Below are positions 7,742 to 15,127 of a DNA stretch of 36,019 nucleotides, one piece after another (positions within the stretch are counted from its first letter, which is position 1; every line of letters begins with the position of its first letter). The translations under genes were made by a program, and so were the position numbers. Source of the DNA: Deltaproteobacteria bacterium (GTDB taxonomy: Bacteria > Myxococcota_A > UBA796 > SXON01); assembly GCA_947490345.1 (NCBI GenBank), contig CANLGL010000057.1, positions 1 through 36,019 of the forward strand, given 5' to 3'. The notes under the pieces are model-generated. The model worked only from the letters and a program-made list of their open reading frames with translations. It was not told the DNA's origin and did no database searches.

Positions 7742-7797
7742 GTGCACGCATCCGCCCCACCCGGTAAGCTGCGCATTCCGATGTCCTGGTCCCCCCG

Positions 7798-9273
7798 ATG
7801 AAGGCCTGCGCGCTCTGCAAGAACTCCTACGAAGATTGGGTTGAGTTCTGCTTCCAGGACGGCATGCCGCTCGTGGCTGCGGCGGCGTCCAAGCCCGCCC
7901 CCCCGCCGAAGATGCCGACTCTGGAGTCGGCCCCGTCTTTGCCGCCCGACATGGCCGACGGCGGCATGCCGTCCTTCGATGCGTTCGACGCACCGGAGCC
8001 GACGCTCCTGCGCATGGCGAAAGTCAAGGCCGCCCAGGCCGCCGCGCCCGTCACGGCCGAGGCTCCCACCCTACCGCCCCAGCGGGCCCGGAACGAGTCC
8101 GGGGCGGATGTCCCCGACCCGCGCTCCCGCGCCGAGGACCTGCCCCCCGAACGCGGTGCCGCCCCCGTTGCGGAGCCGGTCGATGCGCCTCCGACCCCGG
8201 CCGCCCCGGTGGTCCGGCGCCGTGACTCCCCGGCGCCGGTTGCTACAGACGCCGTTGAGGCGCCCGCGGCGGCGCTGGACGAGTTCGAGTTCCCTCGCCC
8301 GGATGAAGACAGCCGCGGCACGGTGCCGATGTACACGGCCGAGCCCGAGCCGCCTGCGCCCAAACGCGAAAAAGCCGGGGTCGGCGTTGCCCCCGCCGCG
8401 GCAGGCATCGGCGTCGTGATGATCGCCGCCATCATCATCGGCGTGCTGGTCGTCGGCGGTGTCGGCTACGCGTGGTGGAGTGGCCAGAAGAAGGCCGATC
8501 CGCCGGTGGTTGTCGACAGCAGGCCGCCCGCGCCGAAACCCGCACCGCCGCCGAAGCCGGTCCCCCCACCGACGCCGGTGCCCGAGCCGGTCGTGCCCGA
8601 ACCCGTCGTCGTGCCCGAGCCGGTCGTCCCGCCCCCCGTCGTGACCCAGCCAGTCGCGCCGCAGCCGCCGCCTCCGGTGGTCCCGGCGAAGCCCGTCACG
8701 CCTCCGAAGCCCACGGTGACGCCGCCGGCGAAGCCGGTCACGCCGCCGGCCAAGCCGGTGACGCCGCCAGCCAAGCCGGTGACGCCGCCCCCCGTCGCGA
8801 CGACGACGACCACCTCCGACAACCCCTGGGGCTCGGAATCCGCGGCCTCCAAGGGCAAGCTCACCATCACCAGCGATCCGGCCGGGGCCACAGTCACCAT
8901 CGACGATCGTGCCCGCGGCTCGGCGCCGGTGACCGTCGAGCTCGACTACGGCAAGCACAAGGTCAAGGTCTCGGCACCCGGACACAAGGGAGAAACGAGC
9001 GAGGTCAACCTCAGTGTGCAGAGCATGTCGGTGCCGTTCCGCTTGCAGGCCGACAAGGTCACCGGGCTGGTCACGGTCTTCGGCCCCACCGGCGGCGCTG
9101 CGTTCGTCGATGGTCGGGACATGGGGCCCTTGCCCGTCTCCTCCACGCTGGAGGAGGGCGTCCACACCTTCAAGCTCGTCCAGGCGGACGGCGCCTCTTG
9201 CCAGACCTCCCGGGATGTTCGTTTCCCGGCGGGGGGGCGGCCGGTGCAGGTGAACCTCTCCGCCTGCGAGTAG
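7798..9273 (+). CDS. Zn-ribbon-like / TM / Pro-rich / PEGA protein
   Basis: A 491-residue membrane protein of mosaic design. N-terminus: CALC...FCFQDGMPL (Cys 4, 7, 18 followed by an Asp), resembling a zinc-ribbon cap without a clear fourth Cys. About residues 30-195 are a Pro/Ala-rich disordered linker. One transmembrane helix lies at about 199-225 (IGVVMIAAIIIGVLVVGG). Then comes an extracytoplasmic Pro/Val-rich stalk (about 235-335) with tandem AKPVTPP units. From about 358 there are two PEGA-like beta modules (KLTITSDPAGATVTIDDRARG; then GLVTVFGPTGGAAFVDG). PEGA domains commonly occur in surface proteins and regulators. The function is likely structural or sensory at the envelope. It is followed one base later by the sugar-isomerase-like gene, so the two probably form an operon. 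Confidence 0.75.
   Translation: MKACALCKNSYEDWVEFCFQDGMPLVAAAASKPAPPPKMPTLESAPSLPPDMADGGMPSFDAFDAPEPTLLRMAKVKAAQAAAPVTAEAPTLPPQRARNESGADVPDPRSRAEDLPPERGAAPVAEPVDAPPTPAAPVVRRRDSPAPVATDAVEAPAAALDEFEFPRPDEDSRGTVPMYTAEPEPPAPKREKAGVGVAPAAAGIGVVMIAAIIIGVLVVGGVGYAWWSGQKKADPPVVVDSRPPAPKPAPPPKPVPPPTPVPEPVVPEPVVVPEPVVPPPVVTQPVAPQPPPPVVPAKPVTPPKPTVTPPAKPVTPPAKPVTPPAKPVTPPPVATTTTTSDNPWGSESAASKGKLTITSDPAGATVTIDDRARGSAPVTVELDYGKHKVKVSAPGHKGETSEVNLSVQSMSVPFRLQADKVTGLVTVFGPTGGAAFVDGRDMGPLPVSSTLEEGVHTFKLVQADGASCQTSRDVRFPAGGRPVQVNLSACE
8688..8793 (+). repeat. In-frame 21-bp tandem repeats (AKPVTPP)
   Basis: Inside the Pro-rich stalk of the PEGA protein the unit encoding AKPVTPP (21 bp) recurs about five times with small variations. 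It is a coding tandem repeat and likely to vary in copy number between strains. Confidence 0.7.
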
Positions 9274-9274
9274 C

Positions 9275-10243
9275 ATGGGCCGCGGCGTCGTCGTCGGCCT
9301 AGGCGGAGTGTTTCTGGCTTCCGCTGTCGTGCGGCGCCGCTGGGCCGACGTGGCCGCGCTTGCGCCGTTGGCGACGCGGTTGCGGGAGTCGGCGTGGTTG
9401 TCACCGCTGCCGAGCGCGGAGGTCGTGCAGGCGGCCATCATTGCGCTCGGCGGGCTACCCGGCAGGCTCGTCGGTCAACCGGGGGCGCTTGCGGCCGCGC
9501 GGGCGTGGGGTCGTGCGCTTGGCGTTTCGGTTGGCGAGGGGGAGGGTCCCCTGGTCGCGTTGCTCGGCACCAACGCGGTCGAGGCGACGATCGACGAGGC
9601 CGTGGCCGCTGGAAAGCGAGTGGGGGTGGCGTGTGGCGCCGAGGGGGGCGAGGCGGTCGAACCGCCGCCGGGTGGCGTTTGGATCGAGGACCCTTGGGCC
9701 GGTGAGGGGACGCGTGGCGTCCTCGGGGCCGGCGTCCTGGTCGCGGCGGGCCTCTCCGGGGTGGACGTTCGCGCCGCGCTCGTCGGGGCGGAGGCGATGC
9801 GGGAGGCCTGTCAGGCTCCCATCACCGAAAATCCAGCGTGGTCGCTGGCGCGCGCGCTCCGGGGCCTCGCCCAGGAGAGCCGCATCGACGTGATCGCCCA
9901 CGTCGCCGGCGAGCCAGCTCTCGCCGCATTCGCAGCGTGGGCGGCGCGAGCCCAGGCGACGATGTTGGCCGCGCCCAGCCCGGCGCATCCGGCGCGCCCG
10001 CTCCCCATCCACCTGCTTGAGGGCGACCAGGAGTGGATGCACGCGGTCGGGCAAGGGCGCGACCGGGTCCTCCTGGTGTGGGAGACGGGGACGGGCCCCC
10101 TTCCGCGAGCGACTCACGACGGCGGGCTCATTCGACTGCGCGTGCAGCTCCCCGGGCTCGACGCCGAGGCCCTGGGCGGTGCGTTCTTCCTGTGGTTGCG
10201 CGCGTTGGAATTCCTGGCTGCGCTCGAGGATCGCGGGCGGTAG
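9275..10243 (+). CDS. Divergent phosphosugar-isomerase-like protein
   Basis: A 322-residue protein with a resemblance to the SIS-fold glucose-6-phosphate isomerase family, seen mainly in two stretches: VLGAGVLVAAGLSGVDVRAALVGAEAM followed by ENPAWSLARAL, and a C-terminal segment with an LEGDQEWMHAVGQGRDRVLL-like turn. It is much shorter than true PGIs (about 430-550 residues), and the conserved catalytic signatures of Pgi are not obvious, so it may have lost activity or be another SIS protein. The start ATG lies one base after the stop of the PEGA gene. The N-terminus (VVVGLGGVFLASAVVRRR) is mildly hydrophobic. The family call is uncertain; a hypothetical protein would be the conservative label. 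Confidence 0.5.
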   Translation: MGRGVVVGLGGVFLASAVVRRRWADVAALAPLATRLRESAWLSPLPSAEVVQAAIIALGGLPGRLVGQPGALAAARAWGRALGVSVGEGEGPLVALLGTNAVEATIDEAVAAGKRVGVACGAEGGEAVEPPPGGVWIEDPWAGEGTRGVLGAGVLVAAGLSGVDVRAALVGAEAMREACQAPITENPAWSLARALRGLAQESRIDVIAHVAGEPALAAFAAWAARAQATMLAAPSPAHPARPLPIHLLEGDQEWMHAVGQGRDRVLLVWETGTGPLPRATHDGGLIRLRVQLPGLDAEALGGAFFLWLRALEFLAALEDRGR

Positions 10244-10267
10244 GGGCGTGTTGGGCACCCATGCCTC

Positions 10268-10345
10268 GCGCCGGCGGCGCAGGCCGGAAAGCGTAGCTTA
10301 GCGGCCGGGAAAGGCCGGACACGTGCGCCCCTTCCCCCGTTTCTG
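10268..10345 (+). repeat. Three-hairpin repeat, degenerate copy F
   Basis: Only the middle box is clear: GCAGGCCGG followed by AAGC-GTA-GCTT at 10289-10299 and a GGCCGG. The third hairpin is reduced to one arm (CCCCTTCCCCC). The following GTCACTCATG (10350-10359) resembles GTCATTCATG at 247-256 ahead of copy A, and the same spacing of CCATGAAA follows in both. Copy C begins about 90 bases further on. Confidence 0.6.
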
Positions 10346-10433
10346 GTTCGTCACTCATGCTGCCGTTAGCGGCTCCCAAACCCATGAAACGCCCGGCAGC
10401 GGAGCGCGCGTAGGCCGTTCTGCGGCTGGGCGG

Positions 10434-10570
10434 GATGGGGAGAGTCGCATGGCGGGCGGATTATCCAACCCGCCCGCCGCCGCAGGCCGGAAAGAGTAGC
10501 TTGGAGGCCGGAGGGTAGGCGACGGTAGGGGAAGGGGCCGCAGGCTCCTTCCCTCTGAGTTTCATGTTAG
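10434..10570 (+). repeat. Three-hairpin intergenic repeat, copy C
   Basis: First hairpin: arms 10451-10462 and 10467-10478 around ATCC, the same TTATCCAA loop as copy B but different stem bases. Middle box: AAGA-GTA-GCTT (one broken pair). Third hairpin: arms 10528-10539 and 10543-10554 after GGTAGGGG. It ends in CATGTTAG (10563-10570). Together with copy F it fills most of the 10244-10590 gap, in which no gene is visible. Confidence 0.8.
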
Positions 10571-10590
10571 TACGGCCGCCCGCCGAGTTC

Positions 10591-11388
10591 GTGTTGGCCA
10601 GTACAGACGACCCAAACAAGCCCCTTCCCCATCCCGAACCGCCCGAGTCGCAGGACGAAGACTACGTCGTCAAGGCGCAAATGGCGTTTTCCGAGTTCAT
10701 CCTCGGCCATTGGCACTACTTCGGGTACGCCCTGGGCTTGGTCCTCGTCGGCTCCGCAGCGTACGGCGTGTGGAGCTCGTGGGCCGCGGGGCGTGCGAAG
10801 GATCAGTACGGCGCCATCGCCGAGATTGACTACCGGATGCCGGCCGTCGATCAGATGGCCATGTTCGGCATGACGCCGAAGGACGACCCGGCCGACACCG
10901 AGCGAACCGCCACGCTCGAGGAGGGTGCACGCCGCTATGAAGCGCTGGGGGCCTCCAATTCTGGCGACGCGGCGGTCGTGGCGTGGCTCAAAGCCGAGGA
11001 GGCGTGGACGCGGGCTGGCAAGCCCGACGCCGCGAAGGCGGCTGGCGAAAAAGCGTCTGCGGCGGGCGGGAAGTCGGTGATCAGCTTTGCCGCCGATACC
11101 AGCGCCGTCCGGGCGCTCTCCGACGCAGGAAAGCAGGATGAGGCCGAGGCGCGGCTTCGTGACATGGCGGGCCGATACAGCGGTTTCTTCGCTGAACAGT
11201 CGCTCATTCGCCTCGCTGGCGTCCAGCTCGACGGCGGCAAGGCCGACGCGGCGGCGACCACCTACACTGAAATCGAAACGCGCTTCCCAAAGAGCGGCGA
11301 TGTCGCCTCGCTGGGCGCGCTCGCGTCGCGACTCGGCAAGCCGAAGCCCAAGGTCGAGCCAGCGGCTGTTCCCGCGGGAACGCCGTAG
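10591..11388 (+). CDS. YfgM-like TPR membrane protein
   Basis: A 265-residue protein with a short N-terminal cytoplasmic part rich in acidic residues, one transmembrane helix (about residues 44-62, FGYALGLVLVGSAAYGVW) and an extracytoplasmic helical region rich in TPR-like helices (KADAAATTYTEIETRFPKSG). This is the topology of YfgM, the ancillary SecYEG chaperone-linking protein, and the next gene is BamB-like, repeating the yfgM-bamB neighbour pair of gammaproteobacteria. Start: GTG at 10591 (or TTG 10594) is preferred to the ATG at 10564, because that ATG belongs to the repeat's CATGTTAG; the choice is uncertain and the 10564 start would add nine residues. It ends two bases before the next start codon. 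Confidence 0.7.
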   Translation: MLASTDDPNKPLPHPEPPESQDEDYVVKAQMAFSEFILGHWHYFGYALGLVLVGSAAYGVWSSWAAGRAKDQYGAIAEIDYRMPAVDQMAMFGMTPKDDPADTERTATLEEGARRYEALGASNSGDAAVVAWLKAEEAWTRAGKPDAAKAAGEKASAAGGKSVISFAADTSAVRALSDAGKQDEAEARLRDMAGRYSGFFAEQSLIRLAGVQLDGGKADAAATTYTEIETRFPKSGDVASLGALASRLGKPKPKVEPAAVPAGTP

Positions 11389-11390
11389 CC

Positions 11391-12590
11391 ATGGGCATCT
11401 CAGGACCGCTCTCTGCCGCCTGGCTGGCCTCTGGCCTCGGCATCCCCAGCCCCGCGCCCGTCGCAGCGCGTGCGGATGTTCCGTTGTCAGCCATGCCCGT
11501 GGTTCGCTGGGCGGTGCACCTGCCCGGGCTCGTCCCGAACGTGGCCACGCCCACCGAGCCGGGCGGCCCTGCCGTCTCGGCAAGAGAGATCTTCATCGGC
11601 TACAGCGGCCAGAGCGGTCTCCTCGTGCTCGATCGCGGCGATGGCCGCATTCGCAGCCTGCTCGAGGCGCGCGCACCGGTGGGCACCACGCCCATCCTCC
11701 TCGGCGAGGACCGGGTCATCTTCTCAGACAGCGCCGGATACACCAGCGCTTATTCGCGTCGTGACGGCGCCTGGCGTCGGGACTGGGAGCATTACAGCGG
11801 CGCCCCCGTGGTCAATACGCCTACGCTTGCCGACGGTGTGCTGTACGTGACCAACGTCGACGAGTTGGTCTTCGCGCTGGACGCGGCGACCGGCGAATTG
11901 CGGTGGCGGTATGAACACAAGCTCGACGTGGCACGCGCCGCGTCGTTGGAGCTTTTCGGTGCTCCGGCGCCCACCCTCTCCGCCGACACCGCATTTGTCG
12001 GCTTCTCCGACGGCTTCCTCGTGGCGCTCGACCGGGCCACCGGCAGCGAGCGCTGGAAGGCCCAGGTGGGGGAGGGGACCTACCCCGATCTGATCGCTCC
12101 CGTCGTGCTCGTAGGCGATGGGGCTGTGCTGGTGGCCGGCTACACCAAACCGCTGGTTCACCTTGGCCTGGAGTCGCGGACACCCTCGTGGCGCATCGAC
12201 GCCGGTTCGGCCGCGGCGGCCACGCTCAGCGGTGACGCCTGCTACCACCCCGGCAGCGACGGCAAGCTCCGCAGGATCGACACCCGCACGGGTGCGCTGG
12301 CGTGGACGTGGGACTCGGCGACTTCGGGGCCGCTTCTGGCGCCCCAGGTCACGCCGCTCGGCATCCTCGTCGCCAGCACCGACAGCACCCTTTTCCTGGT
12401 TGACCCCGAAGCGGGCACACAGCTCTGGAAGCTCGATCCCGAGCCTCTGCTTACCGGGTTCGGGGTCGCACCGGCGGTGGTCGGCGACGAGATCTACGCG
12501 CTCAGTAACGGCGGCGTGCTCTACGCCCTGGCGGGACGACCTGGGGCGACGCCCCCGCCGCCGGCCGACTGGGTCACGCCAGGGCGTTGA
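11391..12590 (+). CDS. BamB-like PQQ-type beta-propeller protein
   Basis: A 399-residue exported protein with a short N-terminal hydrophobic part. It contains repeated propeller blades recognisable by LVFALDAATGELRWRYEHKLD, FLVALDRATGSERWKAQVGEG and TLFLVDPEAGTQLWKLDPEP, the [VAL]xAxDxxTGxxxW core of PQQ-like/BamB repeats. BamB is the lipoprotein scaffold of the beta-barrel assembly machinery; no lipobox Cys is visible here, so it may be soluble or processed by signal peptidase I. The tight two-base linkage with the YfgM-like gene supports an envelope-assembly role. In E. coli the der GTPase gene follows bamB; it does not follow here. The next 250 bases are non-coding. Confidence 0.75.
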   Translation: MGISGPLSAAWLASGLGIPSPAPVAARADVPLSAMPVVRWAVHLPGLVPNVATPTEPGGPAVSAREIFIGYSGQSGLLVLDRGDGRIRSLLEARAPVGTTPILLGEDRVIFSDSAGYTSAYSRRDGAWRRDWEHYSGAPVVNTPTLADGVLYVTNVDELVFALDAATGELRWRYEHKLDVARAASLELFGAPAPTLSADTAFVGFSDGFLVALDRATGSERWKAQVGEGTYPDLIAPVVLVGDGAVLVAGYTKPLVHLGLESRTPSWRIDAGSAAAATLSGDACYHPGSDGKLRRIDTRTGALAWTWDSATSGPLLAPQVTPLGILVASTDSTLFLVDPEAGTQLWKLDPEPLLTGFGVAPAVVGDEIYALSNGGVLYALAGRPGATPPPPADWVTPGR

Positions 12591-12842
12591 TGGTGAGTGA
12601 GTGGCCTGGCCGCAACCCACAGCATCCCCCCTCACCCTCACTTCCGATAATGTATATTATGTCAAGTACACGATATGGGTGCGCTCCGGTGAGCAGCCCG
12701 GGTTGCCGTCGCTTCGCACACTCCAGTGATGTCCGCGGACGTCCGCGGGTCATGCCCCACATCCACGGATTCGCTACTCTCCTACATTCTGGGACCTTTT
12801 ACGCGGACCCTTGGCGGCACGAGGATTGCTTAGGAGCCGAGC
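12591..12842. other. AT-rich intergenic pocket with inverted repeats
   Basis: No gene is seen. The GC content falls sharply between about 12640 and 12675: ATAAT-GTAT-ATTAT (12647-12660) is a perfect inverted repeat, and TATATT/TATTAT could serve as a -10 element. Further on, GTCCGCGGAC (12731-12740) is a 10-bp palindrome followed by a partial copy, GTCCGCGG. AGGAG at 12832-12836 is a good ribosome-binding site for the next start. Confidence 0.55.
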
Positions 12843-13090
12843 ATGTCCACGATTCCCATCTCACTCCTCCTTTCAGCGTGCTCGGACTACGGGCAAGCCC
12901 CCGTCGAGGGCGGGGATCAGTTTGACGTTCCCGAACAGGCGTCGGTCGACGTGCTGCTGGTGGTCGACAACTCCTCGTCCATGGAGCCGTACCAGGCGAT
13001 GCTCGCCAGCGGCTTTGAGGGTTTCATCACCCCGTTCCTCGACGGTCTGATCGACTACCATATCGCGATCACGACGACCGACGATGGCAT
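12843..13090 (+). pseudogene. VWA-domain lipoprotein, 5' fragment
   Basis: The 5' end of a gene: ATG with strong AGGAG (12832-12836, 6-base spacing), a signal peptide with lipobox (MSTIPISLLLSACSDYG), then a von Willebrand A start, VDVLLVVDNSSSM, with the DxSxS metal-ion site, and continuing to IDYHIAITTTDD. After about 13090 the VWA homology ends abruptly at about residue 82, and the sequence in another frame becomes histidine kinase. The read-through frame runs on to 13283, but its tail (rich in Arg/Ser) is not VWA-like. A full VWA protein would need at least 150 more residues. The start region looks undamaged, so it may still be expressed as a short product. Confidence 0.75.
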
Positions 13091-13093
13091 CGC

Positions 13094-13222
13094 TCGTTTG
13101 GGCTTCTCGGCATCCGGGAGCGGGTGGAACTACTCGGCGGTGTCTGGAACATCGAAGGAACTCCGGGCCAGGGAACGGTGGCGACGGTCACGCTGCCACG
13201 CGTCCGCGGAGTTGCCCAGTGA
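13094..13222 (+). pseudogene. Histidine kinase, 3' end fragment
   Basis: In the frame ending in TGA at 13220-13222, the sequence reads SFGLLGIRERVELLGG, then WNIEGTPGQGTVATVTLP, which is the G2-box-to-C-terminus part of a HisKA_3/NarX-type histidine kinase ATPase domain. Only about 40 residues remain; the dimerisation, His and N-box parts are absent. The left edge at about 13090-13098 joins directly to the VWA fragment. The stop overlaps the GTG start of the response-regulator gene (GTGA), the usual arrangement of a two-component operon, so kinase and regulator pieces arrived as one block. Confidence 0.75.
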
Positions 13223-13737
13223 AGCTCCTCCTCGTCGAAGACCACGCGATTGTCCGAGCTGGTTTTCGGCGAATGCTGGCTGACGAGTACCCGGGCATGA
13301 CCTTTGGCGAGGCGACCACCGCGGCTGAAGCTGTTGAGGCGGTTCGGACCTCGCCGTGGGATATCGTGGTGCTGGACATCTCCCTTCCCGGGCGCAGCGG
13401 GCTGGACGCGCTCGCGGAAATCCACGCAATGTCCCCAAACCTCCCCGTGCTCGTGATGACGATGTACGGGGAGGAGGAGTACGCCGTGAGGGCGTTTCGT
13501 ACGGGGGCCTCCGGCTACATCACCAAGGGCAGTGCGCCCGAAGAGCTGTTGCACGCGGTGCAGAAGGTGCTCTCCGGCGGCCGTTACGTCAGCTCGGGAA
13601 TGGCCGAACGTCTGGTCGGGAGCCTCAAGACCGACCTCGGTCGCCCGCCGCACGAATCCCTTTCCAATCGAGAATTTCAGGTGCTCCGGATGCTCGCCGC
13701 CGGCACGACCGTGAAGAGCATCGCCCATGAGCTGGTG
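13219..13737 (+). pseudogene. NarL/FixJ-type response regulator, truncated
   Basis: Starts at GTG 13219 with GGAG at 13208-13211. The receiver domain is complete: acidic ED at residues 7-8, phospho-acceptor Asp53 in VVLDISLPG, Thr81 and Lys103 in GYITKGSAPEEL. A linker follows, then the start of a LuxR-type HTH, LSNREFQVLRMLAAGTTVKSIAHEL (about residues 148-172). Homology ends at about 13735, just before the recognition helix, so DNA binding is probably lost. The frame stays open to 14034, but the tail is Arg/Pro-rich and not HTH-like. The cognate kinase is the adjacent truncated fragment. Confidence 0.8.
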
Positions 13738-13750
13738 CCTGGGCTTAGGG

Positions 13751-13990
13751 ATGCGCTGGCGACCGAAGCAATTTTCCCTCACGACGCTGGTCGGCTACGA
13801 GGCGCGGCACACGATGCGGTTCAGGGGAGACGACGCGGTCGTCACCGCCACCGACCACGGCGTGAGCCTCTCCACCGACGCCTACGTGCAAGCCGACGAC
13901 AAGCTCGCGTTCGCGGCCAGCGGTTATTACGGTTTCGCACAACACTATTTGTGGGCGCGCGTCCTGGCCAAGCGCCGGGTCCTGTCAATT
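13751..13990 (+). pseudogene. Beta-barrel-like outer-membrane protein fragment
   Basis: In another forward frame the sequence reads as alternating polar/hydrophobic strands with frequent Tyr/Phe/Trp: RPKQFSLTTLVGYEARHTM, then GVSLSTDAYVQADDKLAFAASGYYGF, then QHYLWARVLAKRR. This strand-turn-strand pattern is what a transmembrane beta-barrel piece looks like, though no family could be named. The left border lies near the response-regulator break (about 13740), the right border is about 13990, just before the end of the oppositely oriented FAD monooxygenase gene. It has no ribosome-binding site, so it is called a fragment. Confidence in coding origin is moderate. Confidence 0.45.
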
Positions 13991-14008
13991 TGGTCGCCCG
14001 CCGCTCGC

Positions 14009-15127
14009 TCACCCCGGCAGCGGCATCTCGCTGAAGAGCCCAGTCTTGATACCGGCGAGCGAGGCCAACATCTGGCGGCGGTACCACCCCCAGGCGTTGA
14101 GCGGCCCGGCCACCAGATCGCGCGGGGGCGCCAGGATGGGCAGGCTGGACTGGAAGAACGGCGTGAGTGCGCGGGACGCCATGCTGTAGAAGCCGACCTG
14201 GGCCCTACGCCGCTGGCTGTAGTCGGCGAGGTCGGCGCAGTCCGCGAGCGCGGCAGCGTCTTGCAGTGCGAGGTTCGCCCCCTGGCCAAGCTGCGGGCTC
14301 ATGGCATGGGCCGCATCTCCAAGCCAGACCATGCGCTTGGTGTGCCAGGCCGGCGCCACGACGTCGAAGTAGGGCGCGAAGATTACCTGCTCAGGCTCCC
14401 GGAGATCCCCGAGCGGGACCTCCGGCATCAGGGTGGCCATCTCGTCCTTCCAGGTGCTCAGACCAGCAGCCTTCCAGGCCTCGAGCGCGTCGGCACGCAA
14501 GCTCCAGAAGACGCTCACGGTGCCGTCACCGCTGGGCAGCAGGCCGATCATCTTCCGAGTGTCGCGGTACCGCTGGTACAGCACGCCGGGCATGGGGTCT
14601 GCCTTTGCGACGAACCAGAGCGCGCCCCAGGGGTACGGCGTCGCCCGCGCCTTCGGCGGCCGCATTGGGGTCCGGGCGCCGCTGGCGATGACGACACGAT
14701 CGAAGGCCTCGCCCTCGATCGTGGCGCTATCATCATCCTCGCGGAGCGTGCGAACGTCGACGCCCACACGACGGTTTATCGTCGGCTCGGCGCACACCGC
14801 GTCCCAGAGCGCTGAAAATAGCGCCCCGCGGTTGATGCCGAGGCCGAAGAGGTCGGGCCTGAGGTCCGCGTAGGCCAGATCCAGGACCATGCGCCCGCCC
14901 GCGGTCAGGCCCCACAGGCGGTCGACGCGCGACCCGTGCGCGAGCACCCGCTGCAAGAGCCCGAGTCGCCGCAAGACTGCGAGCCCTGTCGGCTGCAGAA
15001 GCAGCCCGGCGCCCACCGCGGTCGGCTCGGCAACGCGCTCGAAGAGCGTGACCTCGTGCCCCTGCCGCGCCAAAAGAAGCGCCGACGCCAATCCCCCCGT
15101 GCCGGCACCGACGATGCCCCAGCGCAC
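14009..15127 (-). CDS. FAD-dependent monooxygenase (PHBH/UbiH type)
   Basis: A 372-residue group A flavoprotein monooxygenase. The N-terminus MRWGIVGAGTGGLASALLLA carries the ADP-binding GxGxxG, followed by E-R in VTLFERV (the ribose-binding acid). A DG-like motif is not evident, but the GD motif MVWLGDAAHAMSPQLGQG is typical of the FAD ribityl contact. Such enzymes use NAD(P)H and O2 to hydroxylate aromatic or polyketide-type substrates. The GTG start at 15127 abuts the stop of era with no spacing, so it is the last gene of the minus-strand string. The substrate is unknown; a role in secondary metabolism or ubiquinone-type pathways cannot be told. Confidence 0.85.
   Translation of the reverse strand: MRWGIVGAGTGGLASALLLARQGHEVTLFERVAEPTAVGAGLLLQPTGLAVLRRLGLLQRVLAHGSRVDRLWGLTAGGRMVLDLAYADLRPDLFGLGINRGALFSALWDAVCAEPTINRRVGVDVRTLREDDDSATIEGEAFDRVVIASGARTPMRPPKARATPYPWGALWFVAKADPMPGVLYQRYRDTRKMIGLLPSGDGTVSVFWSLRADALEAWKAAGLSTWKDEMATLMPEVPLGDLREPEQVIFAPYFDVVAPAWHTKRMVWLGDAAHAMSPQLGQGANLALQDAAALADCADLADYSQRRRAQVGFYSMASRALTPFFQSSLPILAPPRDLVAGPLNAWGWYRRQMLASLAGIKTGLFSEMPLPG

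Noticed and set aside
8688..8793. Possible CRISPR array
   Set aside because: The 21-bp units are contiguous, without spacers, and encode a Pro-rich stalk in frame.
10564..10590. ATG at 10564 as start of the YfgM-like gene
   Set aside because: This ATG is the conserved CATGTTAG end of repeat copy C; GTG at 10591 lies outside the repeat. It cannot be excluded.
12843..13283. A single gene from 12843 to 13283
   Set aside because: Its second half is out of frame with clear histidine-kinase C-terminal sequence and is Arg-rich, so it was treated as read-through from the VWA fragment.
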